Source of the DNA: Adhaeretor mobilis
GTDB taxonomy: Bacteria; Planctomycetota; Planctomycetia; Pirellulales; Lacipirellulaceae
DNA: 64,000 nt
NCBI RefSeq assembly: GCF_007741515.1
Contig: NZ_CP036263.1
Location: 4,265,178-4,329,177, forward strand
Direction: 5' to 3'
Position numbers and translations under genes: made by a program. Below the pieces are notes generated by a model. It made no database searches, had not been told where the DNA came from, and worked only from the letters and a program-made list of their open reading frames with translations. Position 1 is the first letter of the stretch, and each line of letters starts with the position of its first letter. Of this stretch, positions 17,001 to 26,119 are shown in pieces.

Positions 17001-19859
17001 ATGACAAAACCAAGCGTGATACAGAACCTCCGATTTTTCATTGGGCTAGTATTGCTCGCTACGATGCTGGCCGTAAGTAGTGTGGGCTGCGCTCCTGCCC
17101 TAGTAAAAAAAGAGCAGGAGAGGGAAATGGGAGAGAAGCAGGCGGCGATGGAGGAACCGAGTCCAAAAAAGAGTTCCAATTCTAGCTTTAAGCCGTTCGA
17201 AGAAGTCACGAAGAATGCCAAGCACATCCCCGGCTTGCTTGATCTCTATCACGACGATCGTCATCTCTACGCAGCGCTGAAGCCGGGGGATTTTGATCGA
17301 CCTATGCTTGCGCCAATTTCAGTTGCCCAAGGTGGCGGAGCTGCGGGAAAGGCCTTTAACTTCGATGAGCAATGGATACTCGCCTTTCGACGTGAAGGAG
17401 ACCAGGTCCACTTGATACGCAAGAATTATCGCTACACGGCTGATGAAACCTCACCGTTGGCTAAAGCGGTACGCAATAGTTATCTCGACTCAACGCTCAT
17501 GGTGCTCGATCTGGTTAGCGATGATGCTCCAGACGATGCGATCTTAGTCGACTTGAGTGACGTTTACTTCTCGAACTTCGCCAACTTGAAGCCGGGAACC
17601 GTAGACAGCAAGCGTTCACGTTGGAAAAGTGTCAAAGGCTTCCCCAACAATATCGAACTACAGGTGGAAGTGACGTTTAGCGAAAGCCCGCTCGATGCCG
17701 GTAACGGTATCAATGGAGATCTTGGCTATGTCGACTCGCGCGGAATCACTCTCGTCCTGCACTACAGCCTCGCCAAGCTGCCCGCCGGCGGTTACCGCCC
17801 TCGGAAAGCCGACCCTCGTCTAGGCCACTTTGTCTGCGCTACAAAAAACTTCAGTGCTCCCCCAGGGGAGAGTCTCTTCGATCGAAAAATTGCCCGCTGG
17901 AGACTTGAGAAAGCCGACCCAACGGCGGAGATCTCGCTCCCCAAACAGCAGATCGTTTGGTGGATCGAAGACACGGTCCCGACGGAGTACCGCCCCCATG
18001 TGAAAGCTGCCATCTTGGAGTGGAACAAGGCCTTCGAGAAAATTGGTTTCCGCCAAGCACTCGTCGTTCGTTGGCAAGGCGAGCAGGACAAGTTTGACCC
18101 CGAGGACCTCAATTATTGCGTTTTTCGCTGGGTAACTTCTCCGCACGGCTATGCCATGAGCAACATCCGTACAAATCCGATCACAGGGGAAATCGTCGAT
18201 GGCGACATTTTGTTCGACTCTAGCTGGGTTCGCTATTGGGAAAATAGGCGTGCCTACCTCGCGGGCACCTTACCCAACGACGGTGATGAAAATGACTCAG
18301 ATAGCACGAATGCGCACCGCCGCCTTGAGGGCGATGTCATGAGCCCTATTATGGCCGCTCATTATGGCTACGGCTCGCCCAACACGCAGCGTTCAATCGA
18401 AGGCGACCCTAGCGCAGGTTGCCGATCATGCCAGCATACCGCAACTCTTAGCAATCAATTAGCGTTGGCTGTGATGAGCCAAGCTAAGAAGAGTCCTGCG
18501 ACCGGGGGGCATGAGTCGGCTGAAGACATCGTAAGCACTGAGAAGGGCCTACCCGATGCGGGGGTGGCACAAATGATCCGCGCTGTGATTATGCACGAAG
18601 TCGGCCACTCCTTGGGACTCAAACATAATTTCAAAGGGAGCAACCTCCATCCCCTCTCCCAGATGCATGACAAGCAACTCACTTCCAGCTCTGGCCTCGT
18701 CGGTAGCGTGATGGATTATGCGCCCCTCAACTTGGCACTTCACGATCAACAGCAAGGGGACTATGCCACAACGACTCTCGGCCCCTACGACTACTGGGCG
18801 ATTGAATATGCTTACAAGCCCTTCGCTCCCGAAAAGGAATCGGCCGAGTTAGCTAAGATCGCCGCCCGTTCTGCGGAGCCCCAGCTGGCATACGCCTCAG
18901 ACGAAGACTATCAGTCGGCCCATGACCCTTACGTTAATCAATATGATCTAGGTGCTGACCCTCTGAATTTTGCCAAGCACAGGGTCGCCCTGGCAACAGA
19001 GACCTTAGCCAAGATTGATGATGAGCTCATACAAGAAGGAGAGTCCTGGGTGCGCCTTCGTTCGGCCGTCATGCTGCTGCTACGCCAATACGGTGATGCT
19101 GCTTTTCTCGCCACTCGTTTCATTGGGGGACGCCAAGTCAGCCATGATAGCCGTGGCACACCAGGGGCACGCGATCCAATCGTCCCCGTGGCCAGCGACC
19201 AACAGCGGGAAGCACTTAAGTTTCTGTCGGAACGAATACTCATCGACCAACCGGTTCCATTGCGTCCCCAGCTATTGAGAAAACTCGCTACCGAGCAGTG
19301 GACGCATTGGGGCGCTGATGGACGGGACTACGAGGGAAGAGTCGGCCTCCCGTATTTTGAGCATCTTCAAGCCATTCAGGAAATTGCTTTTGCTGAAACG
19401 TTAGGTTCCGGCGAGCGAATGCGACTGGTCGAAAGCAATGAGGCGTTGTCACTTCCCGGGGAGAACCCCCTCACACTCCAGGAAATTTTCAACACCTTCG
19501 ACAATGCGATCTGGGCTGAAGTACAGGACAAGCTGCCTGAAACTGAGGAGCTACAACCTGACGCACTGGCTCTGCCTAAGACTCGCCGAAACCTTCAGCG
19601 AACCCACGTGAAATATCTCAGGGCCATTGTCGAGAGCGAAAGCAAAACGAAGACGCCGTCCAAGTCGTTTGCAATGTTCGACGGCAAAGCCCAGGCTTTC
19701 CCGAATGAAGCTCGCAGTCTCGCCAGGCAATCGCTCAAGACCATTCAAAGTCGAATCATCTTCCTGCTCAAGTCTGATTCCAAAGAATTAAGTCCAGTCA
19801 CTCTTGCTCATCTAGAAGACGTGTCGGATGAAATCTCACAAGCTCTTGATAGCGAGTAA
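17001..19859 (+). CDS. Zinc-dependent metalloprotease, DUF5117/DUF4953 type, lipoprotein
   Basis: A 952-residue exported peptidase. ATG 17001 gives a signal peptide with a lipobox (LLATMLAVSSVGCAP). The N-terminal half (about residues 40-330) matches the DUF5118/DUF5117 layout with IPGLLDLYHDDRHLYAALKP and FSNFANLKPGTVDSKRSRW. The catalytic domain has HEVGHSLGLKHNFKGS (gluzincin/metzincin zinc site with third His) and the Met-turn SVMDYAP. Proteins of this family are predicted outer-surface peptidases, common in Bacteroidetes and planctomycetes. A Ser/Glu-rich charged linker follows the lipobox. The gene stands alone, divergent from the sulfotransferase. Confidence 0.92.
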   Translation: MTKPSVIQNLRFFIGLVLLATMLAVSSVGCAPALVKKEQEREMGEKQAAMEEPSPKKSSNSSFKPFEEVTKNAKHIPGLLDLYHDDRHLYAALKPGDFDRPMLAPISVAQGGGAAGKAFNFDEQWILAFRREGDQVHLIRKNYRYTADETSPLAKAVRNSYLDSTLMVLDLVSDDAPDDAILVDLSDVYFSNFANLKPGTVDSKRSRWKSVKGFPNNIELQVEVTFSESPLDAGNGINGDLGYVDSRGITLVLHYSLAKLPAGGYRPRKADPRLGHFVCATKNFSAPPGESLFDRKIARWRLEKADPTAEISLPKQQIVWWIEDTVPTEYRPHVKAAILEWNKAFEKIGFRQALVVRWQGEQDKFDPEDLNYCVFRWVTSPHGYAMSNIRTNPITGEIVDGDILFDSSWVRYWENRRAYLAGTLPNDGDENDSDSTNAHRRLEGDVMSPIMAAHYGYGSPNTQRSIEGDPSAGCRSCQHTATLSNQLALAVMSQAKKSPATGGHESAEDIVSTEKGLPDAGVAQMIRAVIMHEVGHSLGLKHNFKGSNLHPLSQMHDKQLTSSSGLVGSVMDYAPLNLALHDQQQGDYATTTLGPYDYWAIEYAYKPFAPEKESAELAKIAARSAEPQLAYASDEDYQSAHDPYVNQYDLGADPLNFAKHRVALATETLAKIDDELIQEGESWVRLRSAVMLLLRQYGDAAFLATRFIGGRQVSHDSRGTPGARDPIVPVASDQQREALKFLSERILIDQPVPLRPQLLRKLATEQWTHWGADGRDYEGRVGLPYFEHLQAIQEIAFAETLGSGERMRLVESNEALSLPGENPLTLQEIFNTFDNAIWAEVQDKLPETEELQPDALALPKTRRNLQRTHVKYLRAIVESESKTKTPSKSFAMFDGKAQAFPNEARSLARQSLKTIQSRIIFLLKSDSKELSPVTLAHLEDVSDEISQALDSE

Positions 19860-19963
19860 AGGGATATCAGGCAGAGCACCAGATTGGCAGTTGTCCGCCT
19901 GTTTGTTGGGAAGTGGCAGTGAATCGACGACCTCGATGTCAGTAAGAGCTCGACATCACGAAA

Positions 19964-19996
19964 CTAGGTTCAAGTCCTAGCGAAGCAGCTATTTGC
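19964..19996 (+). repeat. Fragment of tRNA-Gln 3' end (possible att site)
   Basis: CTAGGTTCAAGTCCTAGCGA (19964-19983) is identical to 9223-9242 within the tRNA-Gln gene, and the match continues imperfectly through AGCAGCT and GCATTG. The rest of a tRNA (5' acceptor arm, D arm, anticodon arm) is absent upstream. A 3' tRNA fragment is the classical mark left by integration at a tRNA gene. A further short match, GCGAAGCAGCTATT, occurs at 21587-21600. Confidence 0.7.
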
Positions 19997-20079
19997 ATTG
20001 GGTTTGCCGGGAAATTGCTTCGCTAGCGCAGTTGCAGGCCATGTAAGTGCCCCGTGAATGCCGCGCACCTTTTACCTAG

Positions 20080-20226
20080 GAGAGCCAAACCTCGGCCAGT
20101 GGACAGGGTGAGTCGAACGGTCGCTTCTACTCTGGGTGGGCAAATCGAATAGCCGGCTTAAGCATCAGTCGCTTTCGCAGCTCAGTTTCGCATGATTTGC
20201 TTTTGCGACCTCGCATGAGACCATTG
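20080..20226. repeat. Intergenic repeat, copy A
   Basis: This 147-bp block is similar (about three quarters identical by eye) to 26568-26713. The best conserved part is the last 64 bp, beginning CATCAGTCGCTTTCG. It lies just before the RCK_C pseudogene. I see no protein product supported in both copies. Confidence 0.7.
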
Positions 20227-20228
20227 TC

Positions 20229-20421
20229 GAATCGGGACTGCGCAGTAAGGATGTAGTGGTATTAAATCTGCACCGCGGTACTCGAATCGGGAGACGTGCT
20301 TCTTTGCTACGGCAAGCTCGAATCGATGCGCGATCTCGTGCCGAAGAAAGAGCGAAAAAAACGACGTGTGAAAGTGAAAGATCTTGATCCGACTTTGGTC
20401 GAGGGGTTGGTTTCCGGGTAA
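20229..20421 (+). pseudogene. Remnant of a TrkA C-terminal (RCK_C) domain gene
   Basis: The translation from 20229 (frame 3) reads ESGLRSKDVVVLNLHRGTRI, then the frame changes and 20284-20421 (frame 1) reads ESGDVLLCYGKLESMRDLVP followed by a Lys/Arg-rich tail and TAA. Together these look like the two ends of an RCK_C domain, with the middle deleted and the frame broken. RCK_C domains regulate K+ and other ion transporters. No upstream transporter part remains. Family assignment is from pattern memory only. Confidence 0.5.
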
Positions 20422-20680
20422 TGCCTGCAGCTAATAATTGCGATATTCCCTTTTGGGACAGCGTTGAGCCTAGATCTGCCTCATCGACTACGATGGACTT
20501 TACCTAGACCTTTTCTGGCAATGAATTTGCTATGCCGTTGCGTACGTGACGCTGCGAGACTAAGGGAACCTCGTTCTGAATCACTACCGAGGTGCAGGGC
20601 GACTTGATCAACGGTGTCGGGGCGATGCTGCAACCTCTCCGCGATCGAATGAAAATGGATACTAAGTGGAAACTTCGCCT
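20422..20680. other. Intergenic region without a supported gene
   Basis: No open frame with family features is visible between the pseudogene and the convergent LuxR gene. It may be further decayed sequence. Confidence 0.4.
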
Positions 20681-21520
20681 CTATTTCGATGTTCGGCGAA
20701 CAGGGCCGTCTAGCCTTCTCTCAGGTCGGCGATGGATGAAATAGGCCAGTAGTTCCGCGCGTGATGTGACCTTAAAGTGCTTGTAAAGCATGGTCACATA
20801 GTCATGCAAGGTGCGCGGACTGATCTTGAGCGAAACGGCTGCCTCTTTTTCGCTACAACCCTCCAACAACAAACTAAGCGTTTCATTGAGCCGTCGGGAC
20901 AGTCCATCGCGCGAAAGATACTCCTCGGTGGTTAGCCGCACGCCAATCAGCGGTGCAATTTCACTGTGCAAGAGTTCAAGTAATGCAACTTCGCGGGGAG
21001 TAAAGGGAGCCAACCCGTGTGGTCGATTGATTTGAATAAGCCCAGCCCGCTGCGGCACATCGACTTTCCGAAGCGAAACTAAATAGTCACCGCAGTCATG
21101 ATCCTTGCGAAACTCGGTGTACATCGGGGAAGTGAGCAGGGCCGCATCGCGCGTCAGTTGACTACGTGTCATCGTAGCGCAACCCACTTCTTCATACACC
21201 TCACAGAGCTGGTTGATCTCGGGCACTTCGCGGAATTCAGTTTCCACAATCTCGCGAGCGGTATCTGATCCCGTTGAAGAATGAATCGAGGAGTGAACGA
21301 AAGCGGTAGCTGCATTTGACAATTCTACAACCGCGATCGCACGAACACGGTGACGGTTGCCGCAGGATTCCACCGCGTACATGGTGCCGACGTTCCCTTG
21401 CAAGAGCTCGCAAGCACCGAGCAATAGAGATTCGCGCCAGGCGTGTGGATCGTCCCATAGATCGCTGGCTTCGCGAACCAATCGCACGACGCTAGCAATA
21501 TCCTCGACCGTAAAGTCCAT
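20681..21520 (-). CDS. LuxR-type transcriptional regulator
   Basis: The 279-residue protein (ATG 21520; the frame begins at a GTG 12 bp earlier) ends in a helix-turn-helix of the LuxR/NarL class: LNETLSLLLEGCSEKEAAVSLKISPRTLHDYVTMLYKHFKVTSRAELLAYF. The first 200 residues look like a GAF-type ligand-binding domain (LLLGACELLQGNVGTMYAVES; FTPREVALLELLHSEIAPLIG). It lacks a receiver domain, so it probably responds to a small molecule or partner. It is divergent from the PEP-CTERM gene at 21753 with a 232-bp gap and could control it, but that is a guess. Confidence 0.85.
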   Translation of the reverse strand: MDFTVEDIASVVRLVREASDLWDDPHAWRESLLLGACELLQGNVGTMYAVESCGNRHRVRAIAVVELSNAATAFVHSSIHSSTGSDTAREIVETEFREVPEINQLCEVYEEVGCATMTRSQLTRDAALLTSPMYTEFRKDHDCGDYLVSLRKVDVPQRAGLIQINRPHGLAPFTPREVALLELLHSEIAPLIGVRLTTEEYLSRDGLSRRLNETLSLLLEGCSEKEAAVSLKISPRTLHDYVTMLYKHFKVTSRAELLAYFIHRRPERRLDGPVRRTSK

Positions 21521-21752
21521 CGGCAAGACCACTCAGGAAAGCTTCCTCTCGCTTCACCCCGCTGTTTAGCGGAATAGTCAGGGTGGGCGAAGCAGCTATT
21601 CTACTCTCGTAGGGTAATGCAAGATAGTCGCCTCAAGGAATGTTGATGGCAACTCTCGGAGGATTGCTCAGGTGCGTTGCTTCGATAGGACCTTACTCGA
21701 ACCACAATGAGATGTCGTTTGTTTTCACACCCTTTTTCGGGAGTAGAACCTA

Positions 21753-22739
21753 ATGAAGTACTTACAATTCTTCGCCGCAATGGTTGCCGGCCTGTGCCTT
21801 ACTACTTCAGCTCAGGCCTATCTCGGCAGCTTTGCACCTAGCGATGGATATCATGTGCAATCCGGTTTGGTCTATGGCGACGTGAGCTACTACGACGCCG
21901 GACAGTACGGTGCGAACGCGGGCGGAGGTTCAGGCCCCAACCAGATTGTGGCTGATTCTGGGCTTTGGTCAGTGCAAAAGACGGTTGGCGGGTACTTCAG
22001 TAACATCGGCGATCGGGTTAACTACATCTCGGGAACTCCCCCTTACCCTAATACCGGAACGGGCGCCTTGGCTGCTTACGTTGTTGGCAACCACGGACCC
22101 GGTCGTACCGATAATAGCAGCCTGGCGATTCGCAACGACACGCCGTTGGGCGTGACGGGTCCGTTGGTCTACGATTCAAAACTCGACACCTTCGACTTCG
22201 GCGGCGTCGCCCCGGTCAGCGTGACCTCGGGACCGCTGCAAGTCGGACTGTACTTCTGCCCCAACCCGGGCGATTCGGTGCCTGACCCGAGTGGTTCGAT
22301 CGCAGACAAATTCACAATGTCGCTACTCGACAGCACCGGCAATATCGGTTTGCAATGGGGCTACAGCCGCGACAACACGGTGACATGGCGCGATAGTCCT
22401 TCGAATAGTTGGAATGTGACTAGCATTGTGGCGGACCAAACCAACTGGGATGGCGTACGGTTTGACCTCGACCTAACGGCCGACACGTTCGCGATGGACT
22501 ACTTTGACGTCTCTGCAAGTATCTGGACGAATATCGTGCCCACCGGCACAGCAATGGGTCAAGCGATGGGCAACTTTACGGAAATCCGGTGGCAACTTGA
22601 AGACGGACTGAATGCCGGCGTTGGCGGCAAGAATTTCTTCGACGACTTTAGCTTTACCGTCGTGCCAGAACCAAGCTCGCTGATGCTGCTGGCCGGCGCG
22701 TTATCGAGCCTGATACCGTTGCGGAAACGACGTAGGTAG
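21753..22739 (+). CDS. PEP-CTERM exported protein
   Basis: A 328-residue exported protein with a clear signal peptide (MKYLQFFAAMVAGLCLTTSAQAY), a beta-rich body of about 270 residues resembling a lectin/laminin-G-like sandwich (DSTGNIGLQWGYSRDNTVTWRDS; WDGVRFDLDLTADTFAMDYFDVS), and a PEP-CTERM tail (VVPEPSSLMLLAGALSSLIPLRKRRR) for exosortase sorting. The tail is nearly the same as that of the giant repeat protein encoded just downstream. The specific role is unknown. Confidence 0.87.
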   Translation: MKYLQFFAAMVAGLCLTTSAQAYLGSFAPSDGYHVQSGLVYGDVSYYDAGQYGANAGGGSGPNQIVADSGLWSVQKTVGGYFSNIGDRVNYISGTPPYPNTGTGALAAYVVGNHGPGRTDNSSLAIRNDTPLGVTGPLVYDSKLDTFDFGGVAPVSVTSGPLQVGLYFCPNPGDSVPDPSGSIADKFTMSLLDSTGNIGLQWGYSRDNTVTWRDSPSNSWNVTSIVADQTNWDGVRFDLDLTADTFAMDYFDVSASIWTNIVPTGTAMGQAMGNFTEIRWQLEDGLNAGVGGKNFFDDFSFTVVPEPSSLMLLAGALSSLIPLRKRRR

Positions 22740-22898
22740 ATTTGGCTTGAGGGAGAAATGGTCCACCGGGAAGCATCCATAATTCGATACTTGCCATTCT
22801 CCTTCATGCAATTCACCAAGTGAGAGCTTTACAACCTCCTAGCCATGTATTTGCCCCATTTAGAGCTCAACTTTTCCCTGATTTTAGGAGAGATACGC

Positions 22899-25733
22899 AT
22901 GCGATTCATGCCATATATCGTTCACCATGTACCCTTGGTTGTCGTTGCGTTTGCACTGGCAGTGCCTATTGGCAGCTTCGTAGCCGATCCCGTTCAGGCA
23001 GCCTTGCTAACCAGAACTTGGAACGGAGCCGACGCCAACTGGACGGTCAACGCCCAATGGGCCCCGACAGGTTTTCCCAACAATGGTACGACCAACACAT
23101 TTCACGCGATCATTAGTGCTGGGACGCCCGCTCTTAATCAAAATATAACCCTCGACCAACTCACGCTTAATGGCGGTGCAATCGCTGGCACGCAGAACTT
23201 GACCGTGCTAAATTCCACACTTTGGAGCGGTGGCGAACTCACCGGCACCGGCCTAACAACGCTGGGAGGAGCCGCTACGCTCAATGGCGATGCCAAGTAC
23301 CTGACCAACAGGCGCCAAGTGGTGAGCAACGGCACAACCAACTTCAGCGGTGGCGATCTCTATGTGAACGCCCCGGGGGATGCCGGTCTGGCTCCTACCT
23401 GGACTAACAACGGCACGTTCAACGCCATCGACGAAGCCGATATCGTCTTGCAAGACTTCGGCGGCACGCGCCCCCGCTTCACTAACGCCGCCACGGGTAT
23501 CTTCAACAAGAGTGGTGTCGGCACAGAGACATATATCTCCACCGAGTTCCACAACGCGGGGACCGTCAATGTCAATAGCGGTATTCTCGCTCTCGTGGGT
23601 GGCGGTACCGATAACGGTAGCTACACACTCAGCCCGCTGACAGAACTGACCTTTCACGGCGGTGACAGAATGCTCACTGCTGCGTCGAGCATTAGCGGCA
23701 CGGGCAACATCGGCGTTTACGGTGGTGCGGTCACGATCAACGGCGCGCTGAACATGAGCGGGGCTGCGCAACTGCTCGCCCAGGGCGGCAGCATCGACGT
23801 CAACGGGACGTTCACCGCCCCCAACACAATCACCGTCAGTGGTGGTGGGGCTATTTTCAACACGGCACCATTTACCATGGCCGGACCTGTAACTTTAAGC
23901 TCCGGCAGCCTTGGCGGATCAGCCAATATGGCACTCAACGGCGGTTTCGATTGGAGCGGTGGCGAACTCACCGGTACCGGCACAACAACGCTCTCGGGCA
24001 CGACTACGCTCAACGAAAGTGAAAAGTACCTGACCGACAGGCGCCAAGTGGTCAGCAACGGCACGACTACGCTCAGTGGTGGTTCTCTTAACATGTACGC
24101 CCCGGGAGATGACGGCCTAGCTCCCACCTGGACTAACAACGGCACGTTCAACGCGACCGACGAGGCCGATATCGTCTTGCAAGATTTTGGCGGTTCGCGG
24201 CCCCGCTTCACTAACGCCGCCACGGGTATCTACAACAAGAGTGGTGTCGGCACAGAGACATACATCTCCACCGAGTTCCACAACGCGGGGACCGTTCATA
24301 TCAACTCGGGGTATCTCAGCCTGTACGACGGCGCCGATAGTGGCAGCTACACGCTCGCGTCGAGTACGGAACTGAATTTTTACGGCGGCGACAGGACTCT
24401 TTCCGCCACGTCGAGCATCAGTGGCACAGGCAACGTGGGCGTGTACGGTGGCACGGTTACAGTCGATGGGGCGTTGAATTTGAGCGCTGCTGGGCAGTTG
24501 CTCGTACAGGGGGGAAGTCTCGGTATTAATGGCTCTGCTAGAACCATCGCAGTCCCTGTGACTTTAAGCTCCGGCAGCCTTGGCGGATCAGCCAATATGG
24601 CACTCAACGGCGGTTTCGATTGGAGCGGTGGCGAACTCACCGGTACCGGCACAACAACGCTCTCGGGCACGACTACGCTCAACGAAAGTGAAAAGTACCT
24701 GACCGACAGGCGCCAAGTGGTCAGCAACGGCACGACTACGCTCAGTGGTGGTTCTCTTAACATGTACGCCCCGGGAGATGACGGCCTAGCTCCCACCTGG
24801 ACTAACAACGGCACGTTCAACGCGACCGACGAGGCCGATATCGTCTTGCAAGATTTTGGCGGTTCGCGGCCCCGCTTCACTAACGCCGCCACGGGTATCT
24901 ACAACAAGAGTGGTGTCGGCACAGAGACATACATCTCCACCGTGTTCCACAATGCGGGAAAGATAAGCGTCAATTCTGGCAGACTGAATCTAGCTGGCCA
25001 ATACACGCAAACAGCCGGAAGCTTGCAGCTTAAAGGCGGCGCTGTGACAGCCGGCTTACCGCTGGATATCCAGGGCGGCTCTCTCACTGGCACCGGTACG
25101 ATCACGGGCGACGTGGCTAGCAACGGTCTCATCTCGCCGGGATTATCGGCTGGTTCGCTGGTTATAGCAGGGGACTTGTCCGTTGGTCCGAATTCAATCT
25201 TTGAGTTTGAAATCGGTGGGCTCACTCAAGGCACGCAGTACGATTACGTGACCGAGGCGGGGGCAGCGCAGCTTAGTCTTGACGGCCTGCTTTCTTTGAG
25301 CCTGATTAACGGGTTTATCCCCTCGCATGCTCAATCCTTTGCCGTGTTGCGCTCCAATACAACCTTAACAGGCAGCTTCGACAACGTAGCCAGCGGCAAT
25401 CGGTTAACGACCAGCGACGGTAGTGGTTCGTTTCGTGTTCGATACGGGGCTGGCGCGCCTAACACCTCGCGGGTCACGCTCTCCAACTTTTTTCTGACTG
25501 GCGATTTCGACCAGGACAATGACGTTGATGGCAACGACTTTCTCATCTGGCAGCGCGGTGGCTCACCCAATGGAATTCATAGCAGTGACTTAGCCTTTTG
25601 GAAATCACAATTCGGTAGCGTCACTGCATTAACCGCGGTCATTCATACCGTCCCAGAGCCAAGCTCGCTGGTGTTAGTAGCCGGCGGAATGTCGAGTCTG
25701 ATATTGTTGCGGAAGCGACGCCTATCGGAATAG
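22899..25733 (+). CDS. Giant repeat surface protein with dockerin-like module and PEP-CTERM tail
   Basis: ATG 22899 is preferred to ATG 22845 because AGGAG stands 8 bp upstream and it starts the signal peptide (MRFMPYIVHHVPLVVVAFALAVPIGSF). The 944-residue product has three repeats of about 220 residues with the recurring WSGGELTGTG, RQVVSNGTT, APGDDGLAPTWTNNGTFNA and YISTEFHNAG units, which is the pattern of a right-handed beta-helix as in autotransporter-like adhesins. Then come a conserved G-x-L-SPG-x-S-x-G-x-L region, a dockerin-like motif (GDFDQDNDVDGNDFLIW) and VPEPSSLVLVAGG with a basic end. Two of the repeats share a 382-bp identical DNA segment. Likely a surface or matrix protein. 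Confidence 0.88.
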   Translation: MRFMPYIVHHVPLVVVAFALAVPIGSFVADPVQAALLTRTWNGADANWTVNAQWAPTGFPNNGTTNTFHAIISAGTPALNQNITLDQLTLNGGAIAGTQNLTVLNSTLWSGGELTGTGLTTLGGAATLNGDAKYLTNRRQVVSNGTTNFSGGDLYVNAPGDAGLAPTWTNNGTFNAIDEADIVLQDFGGTRPRFTNAATGIFNKSGVGTETYISTEFHNAGTVNVNSGILALVGGGTDNGSYTLSPLTELTFHGGDRMLTAASSISGTGNIGVYGGAVTINGALNMSGAAQLLAQGGSIDVNGTFTAPNTITVSGGGAIFNTAPFTMAGPVTLSSGSLGGSANMALNGGFDWSGGELTGTGTTTLSGTTTLNESEKYLTDRRQVVSNGTTTLSGGSLNMYAPGDDGLAPTWTNNGTFNATDEADIVLQDFGGSRPRFTNAATGIYNKSGVGTETYISTEFHNAGTVHINSGYLSLYDGADSGSYTLASSTELNFYGGDRTLSATSSISGTGNVGVYGGTVTVDGALNLSAAGQLLVQGGSLGINGSARTIAVPVTLSSGSLGGSANMALNGGFDWSGGELTGTGTTTLSGTTTLNESEKYLTDRRQVVSNGTTTLSGGSLNMYAPGDDGLAPTWTNNGTFNATDEADIVLQDFGGSRPRFTNAATGIYNKSGVGTETYISTVFHNAGKISVNSGRLNLAGQYTQTAGSLQLKGGAVTAGLPLDIQGGSLTGTGTITGDVASNGLISPGLSAGSLVIAGDLSVGPNSIFEFEIGGLTQGTQYDYVTEAGAAQLSLDGLLSLSLINGFIPSHAQSFAVLRSNTTLTGSFDNVASGNRLTTSDGSGSFRVRYGAGAPNTSRVTLSNFFLTGDFDQDNDVDGNDFLIWQRGGSPNGIHSSDLAFWKSQFGSVTALTAVIHTVPEPSSLVLVAGGMSSLILLRKRRLSE
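23892..24273 (+). repeat. 382-bp intragenic direct repeat, first copy
   Basis: Comparison by eye shows no difference from 24561-24942; the offset is 669 bp (223 codons, in frame). The first mismatch after it is A24274 versus T24943. A diverged third unit lies at about 23220-23560. Confidence 0.9.
24561..24942 (+). repeat. 382-bp intragenic direct repeat, second copy
   Basis: Identical by eye to 23892-24273. It encodes the third beta-helix repeat of the surface protein. Confidence 0.9.
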
Positions 25734-25751
25734 TTAGAGGGAGGAATAATC

Positions 25752-25780
25752 GCCAGGAACCGTCTCAAACGGTTCCTGGC
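25752..25780 (+). terminator. Strong hairpin after the repeat-protein gene
   Basis: A perfect 12-bp stem (25752-25763 with 25769-25780, GCCAGGAACCGT) encloses a 5-nt loop CTCAA. There is no T-run directly after, so termination strength is uncertain. It sits 19 bp after the stop codon. Confidence 0.7.
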
Positions 25781-25888
25781 ACTCTTGCGATTTCGGAACC
25801 CGCGAACGCCGCGTCGATCGTAGGATTAGTGTTCCGTCCAGTTTGCCTACGCAGAGAGCGCACACCTTTTTAAGTCAGGATGACAAAC

Positions 25889-26119
25889 ATGTTAGTACTT
25901 AGCCGAAAACCAGGGGATGAGATTGCAATCGCTGGAGATATCATAGTAAGAGTACTGGAGATTGGGCCCGGTCGGGTGCGGCTGGGCGTTGCAGCCCCGC
26001 GAGATGTTCGCATCCTCCGCGGTGAACTCAGCGCGAGAGAAGTCGTCACCGTCCCCGTCGAAGTGGATGCGTTATTGAAGTTTTCGGCGCTCCCGCTTGA
26101 GACAGTAGCGAGTTCCTAG
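25889..26119 (+). CDS. csrA: Carbon storage regulator
   Basis: The 76-residue product (ATG 25889, MLVLSRKPGDEI; ATG 25880 is in frame but lies on the likely Shine-Dalgarno CAGGA) is CsrA, a dimeric RNA-binding protein that controls translation by binding GGA motifs in leaders. Conserved features are the LVLSRKPGDEI start and VRLGVAAPRDVRILRGEL, which holds the RNA-binding Arg. The tail of about 20 residues beyond the core is slightly long. It stands alone between the PEP-CTERM region and the stress island. Confidence 0.95.
   Translation: MLVLSRKPGDEIAIAGDIIVRVLEIGPGRVRLGVAAPRDVRILRGELSAREVVTVPVEVDALLKFSALPLETVASS

Noticed and set aside
19860..19963. Possible complete second tRNA upstream of the 19964 fragment
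   Set aside because: No matching 5' acceptor arm, D arm or anticodon arm could be found; only the 3' end is present.
23253..24223. Long minus-strand frames across the repeat protein gene
   Set aside because: They mirror the repeats of the plus-strand gene and have low-complexity translations; shadow frames.
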